A stretch of 64,000 nucleotides of DNA from Capitulum mitella (Eukaryota > Arthropoda > Thecostraca > Pollicipedomorpha > Pollicipedidae). Made by a program: the position numbers and the translations under genes. Every line of letters begins with the position of its first letter. Within the stretch, counting starts at the first letter, position 1. The notes below the pieces were generated by a model. That model did not search any database and was not told the origin of the DNA. It worked only from the letters and a program-made list of their open reading frames with translations. Location: assembly GCA_030062745.1 (NCBI GenBank), contig CP099853.1, forward strand, positions 4,377,634-4,441,633, written 5' to 3'. This document shows positions 11,421 through 22,740 of the stretch, one piece after another.

Positions 11421-13410
11421 CCGTGCCCATCATATGCCTGAACACATCGAAATTGATCGTCCAGCTGCCCGCACGCCTTTCCAAGCCATCATCGCACCAA
11501 ACTGTGACGTGTACGTCCCGGCAATTGGCCCATAACAAAGCGGGCCCATTTTGTCACCAGGTCTTGAGTCAACAACACCCGCCATTTAGCCTGTATCGGT
11601 CATTAATTGAAATCTGCCGAAATCCGGCTCGCGCACGTGGCAAGTGCCACACGCCAAAAATCACTCCGAGACCTACACCATAATTTGTCCGCCGAGTCGG
11701 CGCACCCGATGGTGCCACTTATGTCGCAATCGGCTGGCGCGTTCGGGCGCTAGACGCTCCGAAGTTTGAACTCACACACTGGCAAACACTTCGATCTGAA
11801 CTTCCTTTTCGAACGACTGCCAGGCACACAATCTCACTCGCAAAAAGCGTGCAAAGCACGTCTTCAACTCCTTCGATTTTGAATAACGGATGAAAGTGTG
11901 TTGGAACAACCGCTTGATGTATGCTGCCAAGACTATCGAACAATGGAGGGGGAACGCACATTAATTTCCGAAATGGAAAGAACAGCATGTTTGTGAAAAC
12001 TCCCAGAATTAAAGGAGACGATGTCTTGTGAACGCCTCGTTCCCAGTGCTATTTCTGGATCTATAAATCCGCCAAGGACATGACAATGCACATCTCCCGC
12101 CACCGCAGCGCTTTCCAACTCCGCACGAGTTCCCACGGGTCCACTCCGCCCCCGTGCAGTGTGGGACTGCTCCGGATAACATCCACACACCGGCCAACTG
12201 GCGGCGACGAGAAGAATTCTGAACGCAGCCAAGGCTGGCGCCCGCTTAACACACCCAAACCCTCTCGGGAAACGAGCGCATCCGAGGCCTGGGCCGGCAG
12301 CGACCTAACCAGGTCCTCCAAGATTCGGAGGATCCGGAAGCCAAATCCTCTCGGGGGCGCCACACCATCCCGACGCCCTGCGCTTCCACGCTGCATCTGC
12401 AGACTGCACGCCAAACAAGTCTGGGTACCCGGCTACGGAGACTGCGATCTCCCTGGAGCCCGGAAACGCTGCCTAACCGTTCCATGTCGGTGACGTGACC
12501 GGGTTTCCTCCGATAGGGTTTCATTTCCCGAGGGACACGACGTCCCTCCGATACCGGTCCCCAGTTGTCCGGCGGAACAGCACTGGTTCAGGGCTTTCAA
12601 GCGAGCTGCGAGATGGCTTCCCCCGATTGCGTTCGCGTTTCTGCGGTGTCAGGGCTCGACACCCATGTTCCCGCTATGCACGAGCCATCAACCTGACGTG
12701 ACATATGGGCGCCAGTCACACCGAAACGACGCCTACTTCTCCGAAGTGGTCCGTTCAGCGGAACACGAGCTCATTCAGGCGCAAATGACATTCGCCGGTT
12801 GGGAGCGCGACTGCAGAACTAATCGCCGGCGGCAAAATGACGGCATCTCACTGGACGCGAGTCAACGTAGCCCTGAGCCAAGCAGCGGACGCGTCGCGCC
12901 GTGCAACCGGGTAATTGTCTCACCGCAAAACGTCAGCTCTCAGAGCGGCACCCTGTCAAGCTGAACAACGCAAATGGCCGCGCTTTACTACACACTAGAC
13001 TGCGACAGCATAGTAGGCAGAACGGCTGTCCGCACACAGCAACGAGTCGGCTGAGTTCAAACACGTCGCAGCTGGCAGCAAGCACGCAGGTTCGTTTTTC
13101 ACGTGCGTCTTTGTGCCGGCGTTTCCCCAGACATAGCGCTGGTCCATACGCTGGAGTCAAACCAGCCGGAAATTACTGCTGTGTTGGTTTGGTGTTCCGG
13201 CCTCAAAAACCGCCAGAACTAGCTGGCGGTTCTGAAGTTCATCACCACGCATTCTCATCAGAATCCTAGGAGAAACGGCCTGGATTTCTGTCGTCGTACT
13301 GGCGATATTTGCTACAGGACGCGCCGGAAACGTGAGTGCAAGACGCACAAGCGTGAAGGTGCCTGTGGCAGCCGCGTTGGTACGCAAACCCACGCCACAC
13401 TGCAGAACAG
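11421..13410. other. Unique sequence, no gene recognised
   Basis: Moderately GC-rich sequence. Overlapping short open frames on both strands around 12,000-12,500 share no motif with a protein family I recognise and lack convincing splice signals. Confidence 0.3.
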
Positions 13411-13440
13411 TATGCCCATGACGTTGCTGTCATGGGCATA
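13411..13440. other. Perfect 12-bp hairpin
   Basis: TATGCCCATGAC at 13411-13422 is followed by the loop GTTGCT and then the exact reverse complement at 13429-13440. All twelve pairs are intact. No T-run follows, so there is no reason to call it a terminator. It could be a small palindromic repeat or a structured RNA element. Confidence 0.8.
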
Positions 13441-13796
13441 CTTCATATTGTGAATCCCGGATCAGCTCGTACCTCTAGGCAACTCTCCCCGATATCCAAT
13501 TCAATGAGTTTGAAAACGCCAGCTCGACAGCCTCTGTGAAATCCGACTTCCATTCTCGCAGTGCGCGAAAAATATTCTATTCTGCGCGACCTCTCGTAGA
13601 ATCTTCGTCATCCAGCCGCTCCGAACACCACAACGCGGGGAACCTTTGGCGTATGACGCCATGGATGACGTGGACGGCATGGATTCTAGGTCGTTCCGGT
13701 CGCTCCGCCGTCGTCCCGTCGCTGCAAACACACCCTTGGTGTCACCGTGAGCTTTCCAGCCAGCACCGCCTTGGGAACACGAAGGAGTCTCAGGAA

Positions 13797-13945
13797 ACGC
13801 CACCTGGAGTGCCTCGACAAGTGCCACTGTCAGTACCCCGTCACTGGCCGTGTCACTACACTGCAGGCGTCTGTGACAGCGCATTGACCAGCGCCGTTAA
13901 GTGCCGCTGTGAGTGCCTCGGAGTGCTGTCGTGAGTGCTGGCTCA
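13797..13945. repeat. Degenerate ~11-bp tandem repeat
   Basis: About a dozen blocks of 11-13 bp built around GTGAGTGCC / GTGCCTCGG / GTCACTG. They are recognisable as variants of one unit but each carries several changes, so the period is approximate. The neighbouring open frames are affected by the repeat and are not called. Confidence 0.5.
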
Positions 13946-14876
13946 AGCCCGGGCGCTGTAAGCCCCCCAGCGGCGGCCACTCCCGCAGTGTTTGTCCGTG
14001 TTGCCCGGTCCATATCGACTGGCAGTGCGGGGGGCGGGGGGGGGGCGAACCATTCAAGGGGCCGGAAGCGGGAATGACGACGGCGAACGCGGCACCGAGG
14101 GCTGGAGAATGACGTCTGGGGACTGGGGAGGGACCACGAGGGCCGAGGAGACGCTGTGAAATTGGAGAAAGAACGAGAAACATCCCAGAAAAGGAGTGAA
14201 CACCTGACTAAAAACGAAATATAAGAAAAGAGACGGAAGAACACACGGGACAAAAGCGTACGGGCAATCACACAAATGGCAACGACGAGTACGAATACAA
14301 TTCACAAATCGTGACTAATGCATTCAATGACTGATAAGCAGTTAACCTGAAGAAACAAACAAAAACAAACCCGAGGACAGGCAGCTGTTCGGAAAAAAAT
14401 AAATGAAAAACGAGCCGACAGTCTGTCACGCGCCAAAAAACACCAGACAACTTCCTAATGAGCCGTTCAGACTACACCACGGGCTGTGAAAATGCCGGCA
14501 CGCAAAGCACGTCCAACTCAGCAGGCCGAGAGAATCAGAGGCGACAGAGAGCTAACGGGCAGCTAATAAGGACGGGCGAAGAGAAGAAACGCAACCCTGA
14601 CGTTCTACCCTAACCTACGGGAATACAGCTGAAGAATGTGACCATTCGAAAAACATTTTGATTATGGACGCGGAGAATTTCTCTGACCTGCCCGGCTACA
14701 ACGGCAGGACCAACCACTGACGCGCGGAGATAGCTGAGCACACTTTTCCAAACCTAGACGATCGGACCAAAACTTGCCTGCCAACCAAGCAAAGTCTCCT
14801 CGATCATTTAATTCTCACTGCCGCGAACACCGTCAGCTTTTCTGCCTCTCCCCCCTGCTCCGGGCAATGGGCGCAG

Positions 14877-14925
14877 GTCACGTGACTGCAGCAGCTGGCC
14901 AAGCCGTCAGCCCGAGGCACGTGAC
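14877..14925. promoter_or_regulatory. Second E-box pair
   Basis: GTCACGTGAC lies at 14877-14886 and GCACGTGAC at about 14917-14925, with centres roughly 40 bp apart in GC-rich sequence. AAAGGTCA half sites of the nuclear-receptor type follow near 14,944 and 15,013. It resembles the pair at 7444-7473. A regulatory role is inferred. Confidence 0.4.
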
Positions 14926-15789
14926 CTCGGCCACCGCCAGGGCAAAGGTCACCGCTCTGGCCGTCGGCCAGTCGGACCGTGTCCAGCGGGTGTGTCACGC
15001 TCACTCGCGAGCAAAGGTCAAACGTGCGCCTCATCCACCGTCTGATTGGATTCGCGGCACAGGTGGGTTTCGTTTTCACAGCTGGCAATCGCTCTAATGA
15101 CAAGCCATTAGCCTAAAGAGGCCTTCAACAGCCTGCTCGTCCGCAGCACACGTGGGTTTGGTTTCAACAGTCGGCGATCATTAAGATCGCGACGCCACAA
15201 GGACTGCGTCGGCCACACGTCGGTCATGAAAACCGCTTGGGTCGCTTTCGTCATACGCTGTGGACCTCTTGAACGAAGGATACAGCCTTATGATCAATGG
15301 CCGCCGTCTTTTTTTTCGCGTTTTCGGACCGCGACGTGTTTCAGAACTCGCCAACTTCGCATTCAGTGCTGACTTTCGAAGAACAGATGCAAGTTCTTCG
15401 GTACCATTCATCTTTTACATCGTTTAATGACATTTCAATAAACATCCGGCATGGCCAATGCCAGCCAATGTCGACACGCCCCGACCGGCTACACAAATAT
15501 TTAGGCCTCAAACTTTCGACGTCAGCAACTCGCAACTGTTGTGCTTCGCAAGCCGTCGCCTCCCCAACGTCGGCAAAACAGCTCTCTGGCTCTATCCGCC
15601 AACGCCAGACCGTCCGCTCCACAATCGTCAAACGTCAGCGAAACACTGCACAGCGCCCCGTCAGCCTTCGGCCCCGCAGCCGCCAGACGCCCCGGCTCTC
15701 ATATGGCGTCAACTGCCGGGGCTTCAGTGAGCTGCGGGCGAAACCCGCATCGGGGCCGACGTCCCGACGAGCCCGCCGACGCTGAACGA

Positions 15790-16160
15790 CGCCCTGATGA
15801 CGCCGGGACGACGCCCTCGTGACGTCACACGAGCCAGACGAGCCCTGCTGACGCTCTTTTGACGACTGATGACGCCTGGTGACGAGCCGATTACACTCTG
15901 ATGACGTCTCGGTAACCCCTGATGACGTCTGATGACGGCTCATGAAGACTGGTGACGCTCTGATGACGCCTGGTGATTCCTGACGCCACCCGTTCGCGTC
16001 TGATGACGGCTGGGGATGTTTTCATGGCAGCATGCCGTCTGTGGTCGAGGACGTCAGGTGCGTCCTGCTGACGCCCTGGTAATACCCTGATTACGCCAGA
16101 TAACGCAACGATCGCACCCTGATGGCGCCCTGATGACAGCCCGATGACGCCAGATGGCGT
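15790..16160. repeat. Degenerate 10-11 bp repeat around CTGATGACG
   Basis: About 35 diverged copies of a roughly 10-bp unit, consensus CTGATGACGC with CTGGTGACG variants, fill this stretch. Several copies create TGACGTC, and near 15,820 there is a full TGACGTCA, the binding core of CREB/ATF bZIP factors. The open frames through this region follow the repeat and are not genes. Confidence 0.7.
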
Positions 16161-16276
16161 CCCTGCTGTCCGTGCCATCGGGCCTGCGCGACTGTGCGAC
16201 TGTGCGACAGGTGGCGCGGAATCGACTGAAACCGCCCACATATCGGCATTCGCCTCGCGACCGACAACACCCAGCG

Positions 16277-16298
16277 CCCCCCCCCCCCCCCCCCCCCC
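16277..16298. repeat. Run of 22 C
   Basis: Uninterrupted poly(C) on the plus strand, the longest G/C homopolymer in the window. The minus strand can form a G-quadruplex. The true length may differ from the assembled one, because sequencing often miscounts such tracts. Confidence 0.9.
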
Positions 16299-16299
16299 G

Positions 16300-18490
16300 A
16301 GAACACCGGCTCGATTGGGGCAGGCCGCTCCGGACACGACTTTGTCAATCAGATGCGTCAGTTTTTCGCGGCTCGGGCGCCGCCGGTGCCGGCGATCGGT
16401 TTAATTTCGATTACTTATTTAACCAGGCTGCGCGGGCGGCTATGTGGAAACTTCGGCGGGCCCGGCGGTTGCGGAAGTGGAAGCAGGGGCACGGCTGGAA
16501 GGCAATCGATGTAGCCAAGCGGCCACACAAACTACAGACACCCGCATCCGGCATGCGGCAGAACGCTGATGGAAAACCGCCGTGTGGGTACAGCCGAAGG
16601 ACTGCATCTAGCACGGTCGCCGCTCGCATCTACACGACGCAAATACCAAGACATTCCAAACGCATTCAGACACGCCCGCTCGACTTTCCTACAACACAAA
16701 ACAAGCTCAACTGCATTCCGCACGGCAAGCATGAATGCCATGACCCTTGAATAGCACCCCTACGGCAGCTTCCAGCCTGCGCCTGCCGATGGAACGGCGC
16801 TCGGGGTGCATTAACCATATTAGCCCGACATCCGCCGGCGACGGGAGGGGGCCCGCCGCACGCCTTCATCAGGGAAAGAGTCCAGGAACGGAGACGGCAC
16901 GACACCGCGTCCCGCTCAGGCCGTCTTCCGGTGCGGACTGCTCGGACGTGTTCGCTTCTCGGGCCGCTGGGCGCGCTGGGTTCGCCGGGGCTTTGAGGAG
17001 ACGCCGTGACGACGACAAAGTCGACAAAGTCGACCGGGCAGCAGTTTGACAATGGACAGTTCTGCCATGGGCTGACGGAAAACCTCGTCCGTGGAACTTC
17101 ATGAAAACCCTGGTTTCTTCGGCAGAAGCTGACTTCAGCTATTTGTAAAATTGTAGTATGAATTACAAACAGTCCCCTACACCAGTTTCACGTGGCATGG
17201 CGCGCCTTCCCCCGTGACTGCCACTGAACGGTGCCGATTCTCTTTCTGGGAGAGGCGAAGGGCAGGAAGGACACAGCGGAGGTCACGGCAAGTTGGGACA
17301 CACCCTGAGTTCACGACCCTTAACTTGCACATCGTCTCCATAACAGTACTTCACAAATCAAACAATACCGAGTCAAGGAAGCGTTACAGGTATCGCAGGA
17401 CACTGCATGGCTGAAATGGAAACCTGGCGGCAGCGCCTGCCGGTAACGACTAGACAAACACAGCTCGAGTTTTCTTGGCAAACACAGCTCACGTGGTGGA
17501 CTTGCCAAAGTGAGCGTGAGCCAGACAGAACGGCAGCAACAGTTGGAGGCCAACAGAAACCGGCTTAGCAATGGTAACGACTACTTACGCCGAAGCAGAA
17601 CGAGAAGGAAAATTCCAGCTCGCTGCGATGCACCGATCCTAACTCGTAACGAAGCGAATACCGAATAACCCCAGGCAATTTTCAAGACGACGGAAAACAC
17701 TACCCTGATTTAACTCAAGCCAACCTCAAAGCGTACTGACTTCTTTCGGACGCTCCGAACAGTGCAACACTGTAGGATGAATAAGCAGACAGTGGCTTTT
17801 CACATGGGAGGATGACTAGGGAACACTTCTCGGCCGGTTTCTGAAAGACTTTCAGCAGCTGAATTACATCCGGTTTAAGCCAATGCGACGTTCAGAGAAC
17901 CCACATTCCTTCGGACGTCCCGTCATTCACCGAACTTTCCTCCGTTCTGAAGGCCACTCCGAGTGCGGTGATGCTGGACGTGACGTGACGTGACGACATC
18001 ATTCTTGGCATTACTTCCTAACTACTTACTATTGATATATTATACTTACTTGGCATTACTTACTACAACGCAGCATTACTTCCTTCAACATCAGCAGTGG
18101 CTATGCTGATGCTGAAGCTGTTGTTGTTCGTTGTTGTCGTTGATGTTGCTGCCACAAAAGACGCTGCCACAAAGCCATATTTCACGCACAGAGGCGGAGG
18201 TGTGCTGCAATACCGCTCACCACGAGCATCGCTGTGCAGAACCGCCCACCCCGACGCCCAATACACGACCTTAACGCGCCGACGCCGGCCGACCCAACAC
18301 GTGCTGACCCAGTCGTCCACCGTAAGGTAACGCGCCGTCGGCAAACTGCGATACGATCGCGGCGCGACGTCCAATGTTTGCACGACCGTTCCGCGGCGCC
18401 GGCACAAAGCCCGAACAACGCCGACGCCGGCGCGGCGTGCCGTCGGCGACGGCATTCGCGGAATTCCGCTCGCATCAATGCCGGCCGCCG
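16300..18490. other. Unique sequence, no gene recognised
   Basis: GC-rich to about 17,050 and mixed afterwards. CTTACT/TTACTT-rich simple sequence lies near 18,000-18,080 and a GTTGTT patch near 18,118-18,150. No supported exon. Confidence 0.3.
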
Positions 18491-18500
18491 GGCGACGGCG

Positions 18501-19115
18501 GCGTCCGGCCGCTTCGCTGGGGCGCGCCATTTCACGCCGTGTCGATGGCGCTGTTCGGCCGCCTCGCTGGGGCGCGCCATTTCACGCCGTGTCGATGGCG
18601 CTGTTCGGCCGCTTCGCTGGGGCGCGCCATTTCACGCCGTGTCGATGGCGCTGTTCGGCCGCCTCGCTGGGGCGCGCCATTTCACGCCGTGTCGATGGCG
18701 CTGTTCGGCCGCTTCGCTGGGGCGCGCCATTTCACGCCGTGTCGATGGCGCTGTTCGGCCGCCTCGCTGGGGCGCGCCATTTCACGCCGTGTCGATGGCG
18801 CTGTTCGGCCGCCTCGCTGGGGCGCGCCATTTCACGCCGTGTCGATGGCGCTGTTCGGCCGCCTCGCTGGGGCGCGCCATTTCACGCCGTGTCGATGGCG
18901 CTGTTCGGCCGCCTCGCTGGGGCGCGCCATTTCACGCCGTGTCGATGGCGCTGTTCGGCCGCCTCGCTGGGGCGCGCCATTTCACGCCGTGTCGATGGCG
19001 CTGTTCGGCCGCCTCGCTGGGGCGCGCCATTTCACGCCGTGTCGATGGCGCTGTTCGGCCGCTTCGCTGGGGCGCGCCATTTCACGCCGTGTCGATGGCG
19101 CTGTTCGGCCGCCCT
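18501..19115. repeat. 50-bp minisatellite, 12 full copies
   Basis: Units start every 50 bp from 18,501 to 19,051, with a truncated unit at 19,101. Units 2-12 are identical except at one base (GCTTC or GCCTC), and unit 1 also differs in its first few bases. The variant order is T C T C T C C C C C C T. Each unit contains an AscI site (GGCGCGCC) inside GGCGCGCCATTTCACGCC, whose reverse strand has the E2F-like AATGGCGCGCC. Since 50 is not a multiple of 3 and the unit has no stop in any plus frame, three overlapping plus frames of 268-393 codons run through it. These are artefacts. Confidence 0.95.
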
Positions 19116-19227
19116 CGCCGAGGTGTCCGTCACGAGGTCGGGCCGGCAGCGGCCGGGCGGCGACCGGATCACGCCCGTAGTCATCGCGCCGCGGCGCCCG
19201 AGGGCCGGAAACCACCCCTGTATATTC

Positions 19228-19326
19228 CGCTTCAGCTTCACCTTTCGCCTCAGCTTCCGCTTTCGCTTCAGCTTCCGCTTTCGTTTCAGCTTCATCTTCC
19301 GCTTTCGCGTCCGCCTCAGCTTCACT
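19228..19326. repeat. Pyrimidine-rich 6/12-bp repeat
   Basis: Alternating GCTTCA, GCTTTC and GCTTCC hexamers with a few TCG variants. It reads as a strongly basic peptide on the minus strand (Lys/Arg repeats), which is a consequence of composition. Confidence 0.75.
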
Positions 19327-19367
19327 GCGCGGCGGCGCCCGCGGCCGGAGCGGCCGCGGCGCGGTGG

Positions 19368-19441
19368 TCCGACGTTGATCCTGCGGTGGTCGGTCCCGAG
19401 GTGATCCGACGTTGATCCTGCGGTGGTCGGTCCCGAGGCGG
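19368..19441. repeat. Two tandem copies of a 37-bp unit
   Basis: Copies beginning at about 19,368 and 19,405 share TCCGACGTTGATCCTGCGG and the following GTCGGTCCCGAGG, with one or two differences. It follows the hexamer array directly, within the minisatellite cluster. Confidence 0.85.
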
Positions 19442-21897
19442 TGCGACCTCAGTGCTGCGGTGGTCCGGCGCCGGGTCGCGCGTCCCCTGGGCGAGGGCGG
19501 CCGCCCTCTCACAGTGCGCCGATCGGAGCCCTGGCGTCGGAGCTCGCAGCTCTGCAAGGTCGCACGATGACGATTCGGACCGCGTGGTACGGTCCGCGCT
19601 GGTGAGCTGCGTGGCCAGCCTCGGAGATGCCGGAAACCCCGACTGGGCCGAGTCTAACGCCCAGACCGGACAGAGTCTCAAGCCTAGACTGGACAGCGTC
19701 CAAGGACTCTGACCAGACAGACTCTGAAGCCTAGACACAGCGCGATCTGAAGCCTCGGTCAATGGGGGGCCAGCGTTCCGCTGAGCTGGCCTTAACAGGT
19801 CCGGACTGACGCCTCGGGGCGATCAACGAGGAACCCTGACGAGGCGGCATCTCCTCCGGACACGCCCGGTGCCACGCCTCCGGTCAGGTCGACAGGCCAT
19901 GGAGCGCAGCTTCGTGTGAAGTGGGCGCCCTCCCCCGGTCCCGGGCGTGAGGGCATTTCTCGGGCATGCTCGGAATGCCTGCTGAAGGCTCCCGAGGGAC
20001 CTCCCGCAGCGCGGTGCTGTCGGAGCGCGCATCAATACCCGTCAACACGGGAAGGCCGGCCCAGCAGAAAGCTCACTGTCAGAGGCCAGACCGGCCCGGC
20101 AGACAGCCGGCTGCCACGCACGCGACGCCAGCGAAGGGGGGACTCAATTTCAGCCGGCCCGGTCCCGGGAGGCGGCCGACGCCGGAGACGAATTACTCAT
20201 CAGGGGCGCCGGGATTGGCGCAGGCGGCGGCGGACGGCGTGGGCGCGGCCGTCGCAGCAGCGTCAGTGCGGCCGAGCACGCCCGGAACACGCCGGAACGC
20301 CCCCGCGCGGACACGTCGGAGCATGCCGAGACGCCGCTCCACGGACTCGCGCGCGATTTCCAGCATTTTTCCAGCAGCAGCATTTTTCCAGCATTTCGAT
20401 TTCCAGCGTTACGCAGGTCTTTACGACAGCCTGGCATTCCACGACAAGATCCTGATAATCTGCGCGAACCAATCAAAGTTTCTCTTCTTTCTTCGCTGAA
20501 AGAAGCATCGCTAATGACTACATCGCACTGTAACAAGCTATTTTCTGTCCTGGCAACTTCCTTAAAATCACTGACTTCAGATGGCCCAATCACACATCGG
20601 AAAACACAAAAGAAAACGCTCCGGCATTCTGACAAGCATCTGGGAGCGGGGAGGGGGACAATTAACGATATCCGCCCTCGCCCTCCACAACCCACCAGGC
20701 AGGAGCATCTAACGGTTTATCACATGCCACCTTCCTCCCCACGCCCGCTACCGTCCGTCGGACTCCTCGTCGTCACGCCTTCAACCCCTCCTCGTCCACG
20801 GCCTCCCGCCACGCCTCCCAAAGCCACCATGCCCCGGCCTCTGATCTTCCGCGCCGCTGGGCCGATCCGTCCGCGGTTTGCCCAGCCGGGCCGGGCCGGG
20901 CCGCGCCGGGGAGGGGGGGGGGGCAGTGTGGCACACGGGCTGGGGGGCGGCAGCTGCCAGCGGGCTGGCGCGGCTCCGCCGCCGCTGACGGAGTGCGACA
21001 GGCGGCGGCTGGCCCGGCCTGGCCCCTGGCCGCGCGCCAGCCGGTCAACAATACTAGGCGCGACGGCGCCAGGAACGCCGCATTCCGCCGGCCGGGGCGT
21101 CGCCAGGAAAGAAAAAGCGCGCCGGGCGGAGGCCCGACCCGCGGCTGCGGTCGCAGACCGCGCAGAGGAAATCAGCGTCAAACTACGACATGACAACTGA
21201 TCAAATGAAGAACAAAATGAAGAACGGAAATCACGCGAAGGGCCGACTCAAGCCCTTCACTGCTCAATAAGAGTAAAGCTCCCAGTAACAAAATAAATCC
21301 ACTGGGCAACATGGCCATTGTACCTATTACAAACAAGATATACGAGATGAGAGACAGAAGATTAACAGCGTAAAGCCCTTAAAACGAAACCGGAATCAGC
21401 ACAAAAAGAGCTGCAGAAAAGCCTAACCGCGACAAGTCACTGTAGAAACGACGTGACGATCCTTCACGCGGGGGCTTCCTACAGATGAGCCGGCAACACG
21501 ATCAAGTACGCAAATCACGCACCGCGCGCAGATGCCAGCGATGATGCCGGTAATGAATTACTCCGCATTCAGCATTCGCAAGACGGCCCACGTGGGCTGC
21601 TAATATTGGTCAGTACGCGCGCTAGTTGTCCTACTCCACCCACGGAACGAACCAACCACGACCCGCGAGGCGTTTACTGGTGAGCCTCTTGACCAATGGC
21701 CATGATCCGAAACCGAACGTTTCGCGTTAGTAGGCACGACGTCGAGACCGCGGCCCGAAGGGTGAACAACACCGCTCCAGCCCGGCTCGGAACGACCGAC
21801 AATTGCCGCTCGAGCTCTTTTAATCGGTGAATTCGGGTAGCGTCCCGGGATAGCCCGGGGTTCCGCCTGCGTCCCCGGATCATCCCAGCCACTATCT
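19442..21897. other. GC-rich unique sequence, no gene recognised
   Basis: Contains a weakly repetitive GACTCTGAAGCCTAGAC-like stretch at about 19,640-19,760, a short TTTTTCCAGCA repeat at 20,365-20,410 and a GGGCC-rich patch near 20,885. The 228-codon plus-strand frame at 20,514-21,200 has low-complexity Pro/Arg composition and no domain that I recognise. Confidence 0.3.
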
Positions 21898-22060
21898 ACG
21901 TCCTGGGACAAACCAAGCCTTACTAATGTCCTGGAGCCGCCCAGAACACTGATGAAGCCCTCAGACCGTCCGGAACTTTATCACCGTCCTCGGACCAACT
22001 GAGCCTTACTAACGCACTGGAACCGTTCGGGACGTTATTCGCGTCCAGGGACCCAAGCGT
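21898..22060. repeat. Degenerate 28-29 bp minisatellite
   Basis: About 5.5 consecutive units of 28, 29, 29, 28 and 29 bp, each beginning GTCCTGGGACC or a variant (GCCCTCAGACC, GTCCTCGGACC, GCACTGGAACC). Most end TTACTAA or TTATC. It is the last tandem array before the composition changes. Confidence 0.65.
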
Positions 22061-22740
22061 ATGACGTCTCGGTAACGTCTCGCGGCGGCAGAGATCGTCG
22101 CAGCCGACCCACCGCCGCGTCGGTGTCCCGGGAGGCCGAATCGACGGGTGGGTGCTCCGGGGGTCCGGAGAGCAGCGTCGACAACAGCGCCGCTGACCTC
22201 TGAGACGGCGTGCACCTGCAGCCGGCATGGATGCAGGTGCAGGTGCACTGGGTCCTGTTAAGTGGCTCTGAGAGAATCGGCGTTGTGCCTGCCATTCCTT
22301 AACAGCCTGAACGTGGGGTTTTCGTCCACAGGCGTACATTCAACGAAGAGGAATAAGCAAAGACTTGTTGGCAAAACGTGACGGTGTACTGTCACTGCTA
22401 CACAAAATATTTTTACGATTTGTGCTGAACGTCTTAGTATCCATCAAGTCTTGTCGCCGCAAATGAAAGCATTGTGACTATACAATTAGTTTCACGTACA
22501 CAAAAATAAGAGCGAGCTGAGATCACTTCACGGTGCTCCGGCCGCTACTTCCGTGGCCGTTCAGACATGCGCTTCACAAGCCGCTCTTCTCACTGTCTGA
22601 GGTCCGCCAAGTGGGACAACGAGACCAACGATCTCTGGCCTAGGCGACTCTCAGGTTCTGTGGTGTGCTATGCACAAGAGGGAGAGACAAACATGTTGTG
22701 CTCTATGTGGAGGCAAAAACGCACCTGCTGATATTTGGTG

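Noticed and set aside
18234-19415. 393-, 308- and 268-codon overlapping plus-strand frames
   Set aside because: All three run through the 50-bp array. A stop-free unit whose length is not a multiple of 3 opens every plus frame, so the length of these frames is not evidence for a gene.
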